From: Paenibacillus sp. DMB20
Lineage (GTDB): Bacteria; Bacillota; Bacilli; Paenibacillales; Paenibacillaceae
Reading direction: 5' to 3'
Length of the DNA stretch: 64,000 bases
NCBI RefSeq assembly: GCF_000987955.1
Contig: NZ_LAZU01000033.1
Location: forward strand, 1-64,000
Positions 52,656 through 61,765 of this stretch are shown piece after piece. Under the pieces are notes generated by a model that was given only the letters and a program-made list of their open reading frames with translations, did not search any database and was not told the DNA's origin. Both the position numbers and the translations under genes were made by a program. Every line of letters starts with the position of its first letter. The stretch's first letter is position 1.

Positions 52656-52969
52656 AATAACATATATTCCATGTTTTTAAATAGGATTCAATCGTATGAT
52701 TCGGTAGCAGATTTAGTGATATCCCTTTAGAGTTCAGCCAATGGATTGACTCACTTACCTTATTTCCAGGGATATCAAATGCGAAATGATAAAAGGGCTT
52801 ATCTCCTGCCTTCTCAGATTGTTCAAAAGTCAAAAAAAGAACGGCCAACCTTCACTGTAAATGATTTATTTGTTCTTTCCACTAAGGTTAATCCAAAGGT
52901 ACGAGTATAAAATTCTTCCTGTTCTTTTAAGTAATCCGTAAGGAGATTTACGCTTTGTATTTTCAACAA
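52618..52969 (-). pseudogene. VOC family protein, frameshifted and 3'-truncated
   Basis: LKIQSVNLLTDYLKEQEEFYTRTFGLTLVERTNKSFTVKVGRSF joins, after removing one A from the A7 run at 52833-52839, to LTFEQSEKAGDKPFYHFAFDIPGNKVSESIHWLNSKGI. The last 25 or so residues of the fold (the metal-binding Glu strand) are missing and the sequence runs into an APH fragment. The start is the TTG pair at 52966-52969 after AGGAAGTGAG. Confidence 0.65.
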
Positions 52970-53133
52970 TCTCACTTCCTTCCTATTCATGTTCGATTTA
53001 TCGTTCTTAAAGAGAGTATCCATGTTCATAACATAATCGTCAATATTTACATAATTAAACCACCCACTCTTCTCATTCAGGGTAGATTCCATTCTTCTAT
53101 TGCATCTTCAATCGAGGCGTTTCGGTATCAATC

Positions 53134-53179
53134 AAGTAACCCTGTTACTTTGACAATAAAGCTTGCTTTTCGGTATACT
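53134..53179 (+). promoter_or_regulatory. Promoter and dyad operator of the lgt-like gene
   Basis: TTGACA (53150-53155), an 18-bp spacer and TATACT (53174-53179) form a strong promoter. AAGTAACCCTGTTACTT (53134-53150), a perfect dyad, abuts the -35. Dyads with AGTAAC/GTTACT arms are used by HxlR/MarR-type regulators. None is adjacent here. Confidence 0.6.
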
Positions 53180-53223
53180 TGGTTCATATTTCCAACTTTT
53201 GTGCCTTGAGCGAAGGGAAAGGA

Positions 53224-54004
53224 ATGGGTATAGCCATGAAGAACGAGTTGCTCCATATCGGTCCAATAACCATATATGGATATGGATTGATGATTGCGAT
53301 CGGTATTATTGCAGCCTATCAAGTCTTGGTAACGCGCGCGCAAAAAAGGCAAATAGAGCGTTCCCATATTTCCTCGATTACGCTTTGGGGACTAGTGGGT
53401 GGTTTTTTAGGCGCAAAAATCTTATATTGGATAACCCAAGGAAAAAATATAATCGATCATCCTGAAATATTATGGAATATGTCTACAGGTTTTGTGGTAT
53501 ATGGTGGCATTTTGGGCGGAGTTCTCACGGGTTATATCTACTGCAGGTTGAAAGGCTTAAATTTCCTGCAGCTTCTCGATCTGTTTGTCCCCTCTATTGC
53601 CTTGGCCCAGGGGTTTGGAAGAATCGGATGCCTTCTGGCAGGCTGCTGTTATGGAGAAGTAGCGCATGGTTGGTTTGGCATTACCTTTCACGAATCTGAG
53701 TTTGCCCCAAACGAAGTGAAACTGATTCCTACTCAAATTCTTGAAAGTGTATTTAACTTTGGTCTCTTTTTTTGTACTGATTTATTTGGCGAAAAGAAAG
53801 AAAACAAACGGATTCATAGCAAGTCTATATCTGCTTCTCTACAGTCTTGGTAGATTTGTGATCGAATTTTATCGAGGGGATATTATTCGCGGCAGTGTTG
53901 GGATCCTGTCTACTTCACAATTTATATCGCTCCTGGTATTGGCAGCTACGTGCCTGGTCATGCTGGCGAAGACCTACCAAACCATGAGACATCGGAATAC
54001 TTAA
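53224..54004 (+). pseudogene. lgt: Prolipoprotein diacylglyceryl transferase paralogue, frameshifted
   Basis: IGPITIYGYGLMIAIGIIAAY and the signature LAQGFGRIGCLLAGCCYGEVAHGW identify Lgt, which transfers diacylglycerol to the Cys of prelipoproteins. The frame breaks in a T7 run (53767-53773). Removing one T gives FGLFFVLIYLAKRKKTNGFIASLYLLLYSLGRFVIEFYRGD and about 260 aa with seven helices. The GRIGCLLAGCCYG variant and solitary location differ from housekeeping lgt (GRxGNFINGE..., next to hprK), so this is a second copy. The ATG at 53224 follows AAGGG. Confidence 0.83.
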
Positions 54005-54193
54005 TCCCGGACATCCTACAATCCCTCCATTTAGCGCAGCTAGCTGATCGAGGACCATAACCTCGAAAGGCGTGAGCTGAATCCGCTTCTGCGCCAATTA
54101 TTCATCTTGCAAACTAAAGGCAATTCCTATCGTATAGATGAGGTGTTTGATTATCGTACGGATGCTTGTATATGAGTGAATTCTTTTATATGT

Positions 54194-54842
54194 TCATTCA
54201 GTTTTTTTTAAGTTACATTTGGGACAAATAAGACCTCCACGACTTACTCCTGATAATTTAACCTTCAAAGAGCCACACTTGTTGCATTTCGAGTAGTTCA
54301 CTTCATGAAACGGATTAAAATAAATACATTTTGTCATTGGTAAAAATCCTGACATTCTTGCAAAATCATGGATTGAAAATGTGTTATCTGTTATAAATTC
54401 TTCTAGTCTGTTCATTTGTTCTAAGGGTTGCAGACCAAACTCGTGTACTCTAGCTTTCATTAAAGTCAATTTCTTTAATTTATATAAAATACCTATAGGT
54501 TTAAGATTATTGAAAATTAAGGTTTTTCCGGATGAGTCCCAGCTCGGTAAAGACTCTAGATATAGTTCCTCGAGATTCGTCAAATCTCCTAATCCGGACA
54601 AGTCATGAATTTGTGGAATATGTATCAATCTCAACTTTTTTTAAGTTTACTAACTCAGAAAGGTCGCTCAATTGACCTTTATCGAAAACAAAAATCTCAA
54701 GTTCAACTAAATTACTCAGTTTGGAAAGTTTACTATAGTCATTAATCTTACAATTCCAAATTTTTAATGATTCAATATCCGAATTATGAAGCACTTCATC
54801 GAATTCTATTTGTGTTTTCTTTATTAATTCAACTTTCTTCAT
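54194..54842 (-). pseudogene. Leucine-rich repeat protein with C-terminal zinc ribbon, frameshifted
   Basis: Short LRRs (SKLSKLSNLVELEIFVFDKGQLSDLSELVNLKKL, DLSGLGDLTNLEELYLESLPSWD, LYKLKKLTLMKARV) continue across a T7 run (54636-54642) after removing one T. They end in CNKCGSLKVKLSGVSRGGLICPKC, two Cys pairs fit for zinc. About 215 aa with no signal peptide, so cytoplasmic. Function unknown; such proteins appear as immunity or effector-recognition proteins in Paenibacillus, which is only a suggestion. Confidence 0.65.
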
Positions 54843-54933
54843 CGAATAAATCCTCTCAATTATTTAATGAACGTCAGCCATGCATCGTAAATCCGTTATT
54901 TTATGATGTCAATGACGGCGGGTGGATCTTTAA

Positions 54934-55494
54934 TTAGTTAATTTCTGAAATATATTCATCTTTTAAAAGACCATAATATACAAGGTCCTCATATTGATCC
55001 AATTTTCTAACATGCTGTCTTAATAATCCTTCATATTTCATGCCTAATTTTATCATAATTTTTCCCGATGCAGGATTCTTTCCTAGATGACGTGCAAATA
55101 TTCGGTTTAATTTCATTTCCTCAAATGCATATTTTACTATTCCTTTTGCTGCTTCGGTACAATATCCATTATTCTTATACTTTCTCCCAATCCAATATGC
55201 AAGCTCCCCATGACCAAACTTCTTATTGCATCCTATACTTATAGCGCCGATTAAATATTTTTCTTCTTTATGTACAATAGCTAATTCAAGCGATCGATCC
55301 TCTTTAAAATTATCGATATGTGTTTCTATCCATTGTTCTGCTATCCCATCCTCATATGGATGCGGGATATATAATGTCATTTCAGCTATGTATTTATCGC
55401 CTGCTAATTCTTGAACTACTTTTGCATCATCTAAACTGAAAGGTCGTAAAATCAGTCTTTCTAATTGAATAGTCGGCAATTTTTTCATATACAA
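54934..55494 (-). CDS. GNAT family N-acetyltransferase (RimJ/RimL-like)
   Basis: The 186-aa protein TIQLERLILRPFSLDDAKVVQELAGDKYIAEMTLYIPHPYEDG, ELAYWIGRKYKNNGYCTEAAKGIVKYAFEEMKLNRIFARHLGKNPASGKIMIKLGMKYEG is a complete ribosomal-protein-type N-acetyltransferase. The acetyl-CoA loop is the KNNGYCTEA segment. Substrate unknown; the composition is AT-rich like its neighbours. Confidence 0.9.
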   Translation of the reverse strand: MYMKKLPTIQLERLILRPFSLDDAKVVQELAGDKYIAEMTLYIPHPYEDGIAEQWIETHIDNFKEDRSLELAIVHKEEKYLIGAISIGCNKKFGHGELAYWIGRKYKNNGYCTEAAKGIVKYAFEEMKLNRIFARHLGKNPASGKIMIKLGMKYEGLLRQHVRKLDQYEDLVYYGLLKDEYISEIN

Positions 55495-55651
55495 TCTCCC
55501 GCTTAATCTATAATTTTGATATCAAACCCGCTCGCAGTGTATATACATTTTTAGGCGATGCACTGCGATGATTGACTTACAAAAAGTCTTCCAAGTATAG
55601 CTCTGCAGGTTTGCATTTTTTACCTTTTGATTCTATGTACCAAGTTTATAG

Positions 55652-56155
55652 TTAATTGTTAGATGACGTTTCAAAATCCTTAAAATTACATCGCCAATCC
55701 GTCACAAACGCCGGATAATATCCTACCCGGTAAGCTACTCTTTGTGAGGCGATATTACTTGAGATCACATCGTAAGTTGGTACACAACCACGATTTAATA
55801 CTTCAAAGGTTAAGCTGTTTACAAGATAAGTTGCCAATCCCAAATGACGGTATTCAGGAAGTACCTCAATACCAATTTGCCACATCTTTGCACTCACATT
55901 ACACGCCCCGGCCATGCTAACAATTTTACCATTTTGCTTGGCAAGTACGAACAATACAGTCTGATAAGGATGATTTATATTAGATATAATTGCATTATCA
56001 AGTCCTTCAAGCCCCAATAACTTGGAAACCTCATCCTTCTCAACACTTTCATATGTAAAATTGGCTGGCGGTGACAATGGCTTTATTTTTTCTAAATCAG
56101 GGAGAAAATGAAGGTAGAGTCCTCTAATAAATGGTGAATTGCCTATACAAATTAC
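55652..56155 (-). pseudogene. GNAT acetyltransferase lacking its N-terminus
   Basis: The open frame reads VICIGNSPFIRGLYLHFLPDLEKIKPLSPPANFTYESVEKDEV, MWQIGIEVLPEYRHLGLATYLVNSL (acetyl-CoA loop) and ISSNIASQRVAYRVGYYPAFVTDWRCNF. An ATG within it gives 141 aa, but coding character continues upstream to 56155, where it runs into the end of another GNAT fragment. Relatives are about 220-250 aa, so the front third is missing. Confidence 0.6.
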
Positions 56156-56156
56156 T

Positions 56157-56339
56157 TTATAAGAATTCTTTTTTCATATAGTAGTGTGTATGTCGTCCTG
56201 CATTATCTATAATTCCGTAAATTTCAAATCCTTCATTCTTATAAAAATCCAAAGCTTGAACTCGTGCTTCCCCATGTATATTGTTTTTCCTATCTGACTC
56301 CAAAACAGGACGTCGGTACAAAGACCTTGTCTTAAACAT
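56157..56339 (-). pseudogene. C-terminal fragment of a GNAT acetyltransferase
   Basis: HGEARVQALDFYKNEGFEIYGIIDNAGRHTHYYMKKEF is the last strand and helix of a GNAT. The upstream part is missing; an ATPase gene ends 3 bp upstream. It abuts the truncated GNAT downstream, so two broken acetyltransferases are joined. Confidence 0.6.
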
Positions 56340-56342
56340 AAA

Positions 56343-56897
56343 TTACTTACTCAGATTCACTATGCTTTGTATGACTGACTTAATTTCAGTAGAATCTTTA
56401 ATTACAAATAAGTAGTTTGCTTCTCCTTGTTTAGGATCAGATATATCCTCTTTTTCAGATTCTGTGGTTTGTCTATTCAGTACTTCCATAAAACTTGAGG
56501 CAGTCCGAAATATAGATTTACTGCGCTGACTTGCATGTACACGCTCTTGAAGAATGGAATCAGGAAGATCAAAATGAACCAGTACACTTTTAAAATCCTT
56601 ATCATGAAAATAAGTGAGCAGTTCCGAACGGCCTTTAAAATTGCGGTTTGAATTACTAAGTATGAGATGAAAATCTGTCCTCTGTACAGCATAATCAACA
56701 ATTGTATTTGTAATAGCATATTTGATCGTATTCGGTCCTTTTAAGGGGCGTAATGATGCATAGTATGTATTAACGAATTCAGCATGGTTGTCTTGATCAA
56801 TCACAATTGAATTCTTCAATTGTTGTTCTAGTTCTTTTGCAAATGTTGTTTTTCCACTATGGGTCTTGCCTACTGTTATAATGACAAGTCGTTTCAA
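56343..56897 (-). CDS. P-loop kinase / AAA-type ATP-binding protein
   Basis: The 184-aa protein has Walker A VGKTHSGKTTFAKEL near the start. SIVIDQDNHAEFVN follows, then FHLILSNSNRNFKGRSELLTYFHDKDFKSVLVHFDLPDSILQERVHAS, a lid-like Arg-rich segment, as in small-molecule or RNA kinases of the zeta-toxin/gluconate-kinase type. The substrate is unknown. No antitoxin gene is adjacent. Confidence 0.75.
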   Translation of the reverse strand: MKRLVIITVGKTHSGKTTFAKELEQQLKNSIVIDQDNHAEFVNTYYASLRPLKGPNTIKYAITNTIVDYAVQRTDFHLILSNSNRNFKGRSELLTYFHDKDFKSVLVHFDLPDSILQERVHASQRSKSIFRTASSFMEVLNRQTTESEKEDISDPKQGEANYLFVIKDSTEIKSVIQSIVNLSK

Positions 56898-56972
56898 TAA
56901 CAGTCCCCCAATTTATTAGGTATCCTAATAACCTCCAGATGTTAATTGATGTTTGGCGCGGATTCCCTCGTA

Positions 56973-57639
56973 TTATTTTTCCATTATTTCAATTATATCT
57001 GCGTCTATATAACTATCAAATTCAATAGCTTTAGCCGTTCTTTTTTGCCATATCTTTATTGAACAGCTTTTCTACAAGAAACAACGCCATATTTATTCCC
57101 GATGATACACCACCCGATGTAATAATATTTCCATCTTTAATTACTTTTTTTATTATTCTCAACTTGAATTCTTGGCCATTTATTTTTCAGTATTGATAGG
57201 GCCAAATGATGAGTTGTGGCTGTCTTACCATTTAACAAGCCAGTTTCTGCTAAAATCAAAAGAACCTGAGCAAACAGAACAAATCATTTCAATGTTCCGC
57301 GACTTAGCTATATAGTCCATTATTTGTCTATTTTTTAGCACTTTGTTTACCGCTCGTAATGGTCCTCCTGGGACGATTAAAATATCAAATTCAGGCGCAT
57401 CGTCTAAAGAATAATCCGGTTTAAGTTCGATTCCTGCGTGAGTTTTAATCGATTTTCCTGATTCCGAAAATGTTTTAACTGTAAAAGGTCTTCTATTAGG
57501 CAGCAATCTTTTGTACAACATTATTTTTTTGCTGTAGCTTTGAATACGCAGTTAAAGAAAGCACCTCAGAAGGTCCTGATACATCCAATATATCAACGAA
57601 GTCATATAACAAAATTCCAACTTTATATTGTTTCAACAT
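56973..57639 (-). pseudogene. DJ-1/PfpI family protein, four frameshifts
   Basis: YKVGILLYDFVDILDVSGPSEVLSLTAYSKLQQK, DILIVPGGPLRAVNKVLKNRQIM and EMICSVCSGS (nucleophile Cys) are DJ-1/PfpI motifs. Single-base deletions in an A7-type run near 57526, in the CSGS region, in a T7 run (about 57145) and in a T6 run (57041-57046) give LILAETGLLNGKTATTHHLAL, KVIKDGNIITSGGVSSGINMALFLVEKLFNKDMAK and an end at 56973. With exactly four deletions the length is divisible by three (220 aa). The ATG at 57639 follows GGAG. Confidence 0.7.
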
Positions 57640-57774
57640 ATTAGTTCTCCAAAGTAAATTAATTTTTCTATCTTATCCTCACTTTACGAACTCAGAGACT
57701 TAATGAGATTCTACGCCGTTTCGCAAGAAGAGGTTGCTACCATGAAAGAACTCCAGTCGGAACCGGTGAAGTTT

Positions 57775-58530
57775 TTACGCTAGCTCAGCGATTCCAAAAA
57801 AATGAAAAATAGTTTCATTTACATAAACCGGGTTTTCTTTGATCATGTGAGGTCTATGGCTACAACTTTCCACTATTACATATTGAGAGTCAGGAATGAG
57901 AGCAGTGACGCGCCTAAGATCCGCTTCAGACGCAAATTGATCAAACTCTCCCGAAATAAACAAGGCCGGGCAACTGATTCTCCGTAATTGCTCTTCGCTA
58001 AGTTGGGGGTATGTTCGCCAATCCTTTACTTTTTGCCGTAAAAATTCTTGCCAATTTCCACGATGTGCTTCAAAATGCCTTTCCTTCATCAAATCAATAA
58101 AGTGATGTCGGTCATTTTCTAAAAGCCATTCGGGCTCAAATTCTTCAGACCCCAATGGAGAAACAAATCCGCTTTGTCCGATTAACGTTAACGATGCGAT
58201 TCGATCAGGATGATTGACAGCACAATACAGAGAAACTGCTCCTCCCATACTATATCCAATGAAATGAGCCTTGGAAATTTGTAGTTCATCCATGAATGCG
58301 GCAATGTCTTCAGCATGTTGAGGAGTACTCCATTCAAGGCTGCTGCTTCTCGTTCGACCATGACCACGAAAATCAGGAAAATAGCAGGTATACTTATTTT
58401 GAAAATCAAAAATTTGACTTGAGAAGGCTAATATCCCTCTTGAAAATCCACTATGTAGAAATATCACTGGATCACCGACACCCATTTTTTCATAAAACAT
58501 TTCGATGTTATTACATTGTACATATGGCAA
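57775..58530 (-). CDS. Alpha/beta hydrolase
   Basis: The hydrolase of about 251 aa has oxyanion region DPVIFLHSGFSRGILAF, FPDFRGHGRTRS, nucleophile elbow AHFIGYSMGGAVSLYCA, acid region LFISGEFDQFASEAD and His in VESCSHRPHMIKENP. The TTG at 58530 lies 9 bases after GGAGGG and gives MPYVQCNNIEMFYEKMGVG, the natural start; the longer frame to 58623 overlaps the remnant of the next gene. The substrate is unknown. Confidence 0.87.
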   Translation of the reverse strand: MPYVQCNNIEMFYEKMGVGDPVIFLHSGFSRGILAFSSQIFDFQNKYTCYFPDFRGHGRTRSSSLEWSTPQHAEDIAAFMDELQISKAHFIGYSMGGAVSLYCAVNHPDRIASLTLIGQSGFVSPLGSEEFEPEWLLENDRHHFIDLMKERHFEAHRGNWQEFLRQKVKDWRTYPQLSEEQLRRISCPALFISGEFDQFASEADLRRVTALIPDSQYVIVESCSHRPHMIKENPVYVNETIFHFFGIAELA

Positions 58531-58603
58531 TCTGCTAATCCCTCCTATTATTTTCAGACAGTTATCGTTTGAATCGCGGACGCATGCTAAACAATCGAAG
58601 GCT

Positions 58604-58855
58604 TCAACACCTACTGAATGCATCTTCCTTCGTCAACTCATGATTCAGCTTATTAAACAGACCGTATCTACATCCTGTATCATCTATATGAAACTGGATG
58701 ATTTCCTCTGCTTCTTTACGATCTTTACATGGCTCTATATCCATAAATTGAGTTACTTCAAAATCTGAAAAATGATCGAAAACTGAATCCGCATCCAATA
58801 ATGTTAATTCTCTAAGATATAATCTTGTTGTCTCTAATTTTGGGAAGTCTATCAT
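58604..58855 (-). pseudogene. N-terminal fragment of a GNAT acetyltransferase
   Basis: LETTRLYLRELTLLDADSVFDHFSDFEVTQFMDIEPCKDRKEAEEIIQFHIDD is the start of a RimJ/RimL-type GNAT. The frame ends soon after (LNHELTKEDAFSRC) without the acetyl-CoA loop, and the hydrolase leader follows. It is truncated at the 3' end. Confidence 0.65.
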
Positions 58856-59117
58856 TCGCAGGCTTTCCTTTCCGTTTATATGAAGTCATTGGCGATGACG
58901 TGGCTTGGAACGAAGCGGAGAGCGTTCAAAAACTAATTTTCGTTCATACCCATTAACAGGCAGCGAAAACGAAGACTCCCGAGCGTCAATGCATCTCTAA
59001 AGCAGTTTTCAGGACTTCCATCTTAACGCTTTCTCGAACTTTCTCCGAAAATTCCGGAAGCAGCCTAGATACATTATTATGTCATGGTTCCGGTTCAATA
59101 AAATACTTACAGTATCA
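58856..59117. other. Intergenic region without a supported gene
   Basis: The 262 bp between the GNAT fragment and the serine hydrolase hold no convincing frame. Several GAAC/GTTC inverted words suggest structure, but I find no sequence match to the element family seen at 60-63 kb. Confidence 0.3.
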
Positions 59118-60055
59118 TTACGCTTGAAGGCAGTTATAAAATATTTCATTAAAAGAATTCTGATCTTCAGTGTAGTTTTCTGTATATTTATTTAACATTC
59201 GAATTCCTACCGCATTAAACTCCGGCACAATTACACAGTGGCAACCTGCTGCACCTGATGCATAATAACACTTATCCTGATAGTACCATCCAAAAATACG
59301 GTTCTTATCTTCGGTATCCATTCGTAATTCTTCAATGAGCATAAAAACTTCAACGGGTACTAACTGACTATGGTTTATTAAACCTCTATTTAGATGTAAA
59401 TTCCCCCACTGTGCCAGGTCTCTTGCACTTGAATACAGATTTCTTTCATGACCTTCATTTGACTCAATTCTAACGGATGCATAGCCGTCTGCAGCTTGAA
59501 AATCACAAACCAATTTTTCTTTAGGTACCGAAACCCACTCCGTATCAGTTAACTTCATTGGTTTAAATATTCGTTCTGTAATCAGTTCAGCAATATTATA
59601 TCCTGTAAGTTCTTTTATGAGGTCACACGCTACTTCCTCGCGTTCAATACGATTTGATCCAAAATATTTGGCACCTGATTTTGTAGCTAAATCTCTTATT
59701 GTGGTATTGCCCAACTCATATTCAGGCATGTTTGTGAGAACTTCAGAAACTTTACTGTCAATGGACAATTTGCTTTCTACAACAGCAATTGCTGTAGCCA
59801 GTCCAACATACGTCTTCCTTAGTGAATACAAGTTGAACATCGAATCAGCTGTTACTGCGAGAGATCCATTCTTAAAATGATGCTTTCCAGAATACCATTC
59901 TTAAAATGATGCTTTCCAGAATACCATTCTGTTAAAATTTTGTTGTCCTGAATGATCACAATAGAAGCAGCTGAAGCTCCAAACTTTTCTCCCGCTTCTT
60001 CTGTACATGTAATTAAAGACATAAATTTGTTATCCATTAATGTTGGTGTTACCAT
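59118..60055 (-). pseudogene. Serine hydrolase (class C beta-lactamase-like), broken by a 29-bp duplication
   Basis: The front (MVTPTLMDNKFMSLITCTEEAGEKFGASAASIVIIQDNKILTEWYSGKHH) and the rest (SMFNLYSLRKTYVGLATAIAVVESKL...) are separated by a tandem 29-bp duplication. Removing one copy gives HHFKNGSLAVTADSMFNLYSLRKTYVG, with the S-x-x-K nucleophile in YSLRK, and a protein of about 300 aa. YSSARDLAQWGNLHLNRGL is the usual later motif. Family members are esterases, D-aminopeptidases or beta-lactamases. The ATG at 60055 follows GGAGG. Confidence 0.78.
59872..59929. repeat. Perfect 29-bp tandem duplication
   Basis: Two identical 29-bp copies lie at 59872-59900 and 59901-59929, with the periodicity extending 6 bp to the left. 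The length is not a multiple of three and it shifts the frame of the serine hydrolase. Confidence 0.95.
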
Positions 60056-60091
60056 GATTTCGACCTCCAATTGTTTTTTCAGAACGATCAC

Positions 60092-60108
60092 ATAACGTTC
60101 CCGAATGA
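60092..60108. repeat. Left-end-like piece of a cassette element
   Basis: ATAACGTTCCCGAATGA matches the left ends of the structured elements farther right (ATAACGTT followed by a GAATG or ATTCA-like word). Here it is followed directly by a truncated Nudix gene rather than an element body. Confidence 0.4.
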
Positions 60109-60340
60109 TTATTTAAAGACTTCATTAACAAAAGGATAAATAATTGTAAATGACGTTGCTGTCTTTATAACACCTTGTATTTCTGTCAGTCCTGTCTCCT
60201 CATTAAACTCTCTAATTAAGGTTTCATAAGGATCTTTGCCAAATTCAATTGTACCCCCGGGTAAATCCCATAGTCTAACAATTGGGGTGCATTTCCTTAA
60301 AGTAAACGTCTTTTCTCGAATGTGGAGTTCACGAACCCTA
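60109..60340 (-). pseudogene. Nudix hydrolase fragment (5' part missing)
   Basis: VRLWDLPGGTIEFGKDPYETLIREFNEETGLTEIQGVIKTATSFTIIYPF contains most of a Nudix box. It closely resembles the complete Nudix protein at 63025-63447 (WDLPGGTIEFGEEPYETLKREFYEETGI). The front is replaced by a structured element. It is a second, damaged copy of the same gene type. Confidence 0.75.
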
Positions 60341-60473
60341 GAGGCTTAAGGCTCCGCCAGGAATCGGCTGCGCTTGTTCAGTTAGGAGTGTCAGATTGAC
60401 TCCTCTTCCTCGAAATGCCTCGGGGAGACCGAAGATCGGCGCCAGTCGAGCCTGAGCATGAATATAATGTTAT
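60303..60473. repeat. Structured cassette-boundary element A
   Basis: It contains CACGAACCCTAGAGGCTT near the left, CTCGAAATGCCTCGGGGAGACC in the right half (split motif CTCGAAAT-CCTCGGG-AGACC shared with element B), and the right end GCATGAATATAATGTTAT. The left ATAACGTT-like end is degenerate. It lies 30 bp after the stop of the O-methyltransferase gene. Confidence 0.6.
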
Positions 60474-60502
60474 AAAAAAATTCTGCCTTCATTGATCGCT
60501 TA

Positions 60503-61083
60503 CTATTCTTCTAACTTCGAAGCAATAATCACCGCTTTTTGTGGTGTTAATAATATTTCGGTTGCTGCGAGTTTAGGGTGATTCAACCAGTACTCGCGTA
60601 CTACGTCTGGCTTACCTCTCCACTCCTCCGGCCAATACTCTTCCGGTGTAAAATCATCCATAATTAAAACTCCGCCTACCCTCAATAGTTTGAATAACTC
60701 CTCAGCATGTATTCTCTTTGCATCTACAGCATCAGCAAAAATAAAATCAAATGGTCCTTTATTCATAATTTCTTTCCAGTCACCGGCAATGAACTCTACA
60801 TTTGCTTGCCTGAAAAAGGGTTTAATTGCTTCAATCTTGTTGATTATCAATCGAAATGAGATTTGAGCTGCTTGTGGACATGGAAGACACTATCCATGAT
60901 GTACTTACTCCAAGGCCGGTACCGATTTCTAAAATATTGCCCTTAACTTGACCAATTAGCGTATAAAGTAATCTGCCAAACTCATCAGTACAGGACTCTG
61001 TAAATCCATATTCAATTGCAAGTTTTTTTTGTAGTTTGAACTAATTCAGGTATGTAAGAGTTACTCCGATAAACTGTATGCAT
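60503..61083 (-). pseudogene. O-methyltransferase-like protein, two frameshifts
   Basis: The start MHTVYRSNSYIPELVQTTKK continues, after removing one base from an A8-type run (about 61025), into LAIEYGFTESCTDEFGRLLYTLIGQVKGNILEIGTGLGVSTSW (SAM loop). A second one-base deletion near 60847 leads to KIEAIKPFFRQANVEFIAGDWKEIMNKGPFDFIFADAVDAKR. With both repairs the length is divisible by three (192 aa). The family resembles class I O-methyltransferases of the COG4122 type. Confidence 0.72.
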
Positions 61084-61117
61084 CCTTGATCCCCCAACAG
61101 TTGCTTGATAAATTTCA

Positions 61118-61654
61118 TTAAAGATGATACTCGCTGCTCAGTATCGAATAAAAATATTGGTCAGTCCATTGATTTTGCCAGTAGAGTTCTTCTTTAAATA
61201 CTCCTTCTCTTCTCATTCCTAGGTTTTCCATTAACTTAATCGATTTAATATTCTTAAAATTGCACATGCCAACTACTTTATGTGCTGCAAGATTATTAAA
61301 AGCAAATTCCAGTAAGAGTTTGGCGGCATCGATTCCGCAACCATATCCTTGGTGATCAGGGAGAATAGCAAAACCAAATTCCCAACTCCTTCTATGCTCG
61401 ACATAACTCCAAATCTGAGCCAACCCGACCGGTATTTCTTGTTCATCCCCCAACTTCTTAATAATAAAGTCATAACTAAAATGTGAATCTAGTTTTTCAA
61501 TATACTTTTCTTTGACGATACTCTTGTCAGATTCAACATATTCTTCAAAAAACCAAATATTTTTATTGCATTCAAGTTCACAAATAAAATCCAAATCATC
61601 ATAAGTGATTCTTGAGAGACTTATGCGATTTCCATCGATCTTCATGATATTCAC
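61118..61654 (-). CDS. GNAT family N-acetyltransferase (RimJ/RimL-like)
   Basis: The 178-aa protein RISLSRITYDDLDFICELECNKNIWFFEEYV, WEFGFAILPDHQGYGCGIDAAKLLLEFAFNNLAAHKVVGMCNFKNIKSIKLMENLGMRREGVFKEELYW is a complete ribosomal-protein-type GNAT. Q-G-Y-G-C-G is the acetyl-CoA loop. It lies 35 bp upstream of the O-methyltransferase with no element between, so both may belong to one unit. Confidence 0.88.
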   Translation of the reverse strand: MNIMKIDGNRISLSRITYDDLDFICELECNKNIWFFEEYVESDKSIVKEKYIEKLDSHFSYDFIIKKLGDEQEIPVGLAQIWSYVEHRRSWEFGFAILPDHQGYGCGIDAAKLLLEFAFNNLAAHKVVGMCNFKNIKSIKLMENLGMRREGVFKEELYWQNQWTDQYFYSILSSEYHL

Positions 61655-61684
61655 TACCTTTCATGGTTTTGCATTGATCTTCCT

Positions 61685-61729
61685 CGTGTGAACCCTGGAG
61701 CCATCAGGCTCTGCATTCGTGAATGTTAT
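61685..61729. repeat. Short cassette-boundary element D
   Basis: GTGTGAACCC, an AGCC/GGCT hairpin and the right end CGTGAATGTTAT resemble the two ends of element C with the middle missing. It lies 3' of the next gene (61766). Confidence 0.5.
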
Positions 61730-61765
61730 GTTACATGCTGTCAGAGTCATCTTCGAAATACCACA

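Noticed and set aside
53915..54097. Minus-strand frame with LTPFEVMVLDQLAALNGG, resembling a response-regulator winged helix.
   Set aside because: It overlaps the 3' end of lgt, has no family continuation on either side and no ribosome site; similarity is limited to a few residues.
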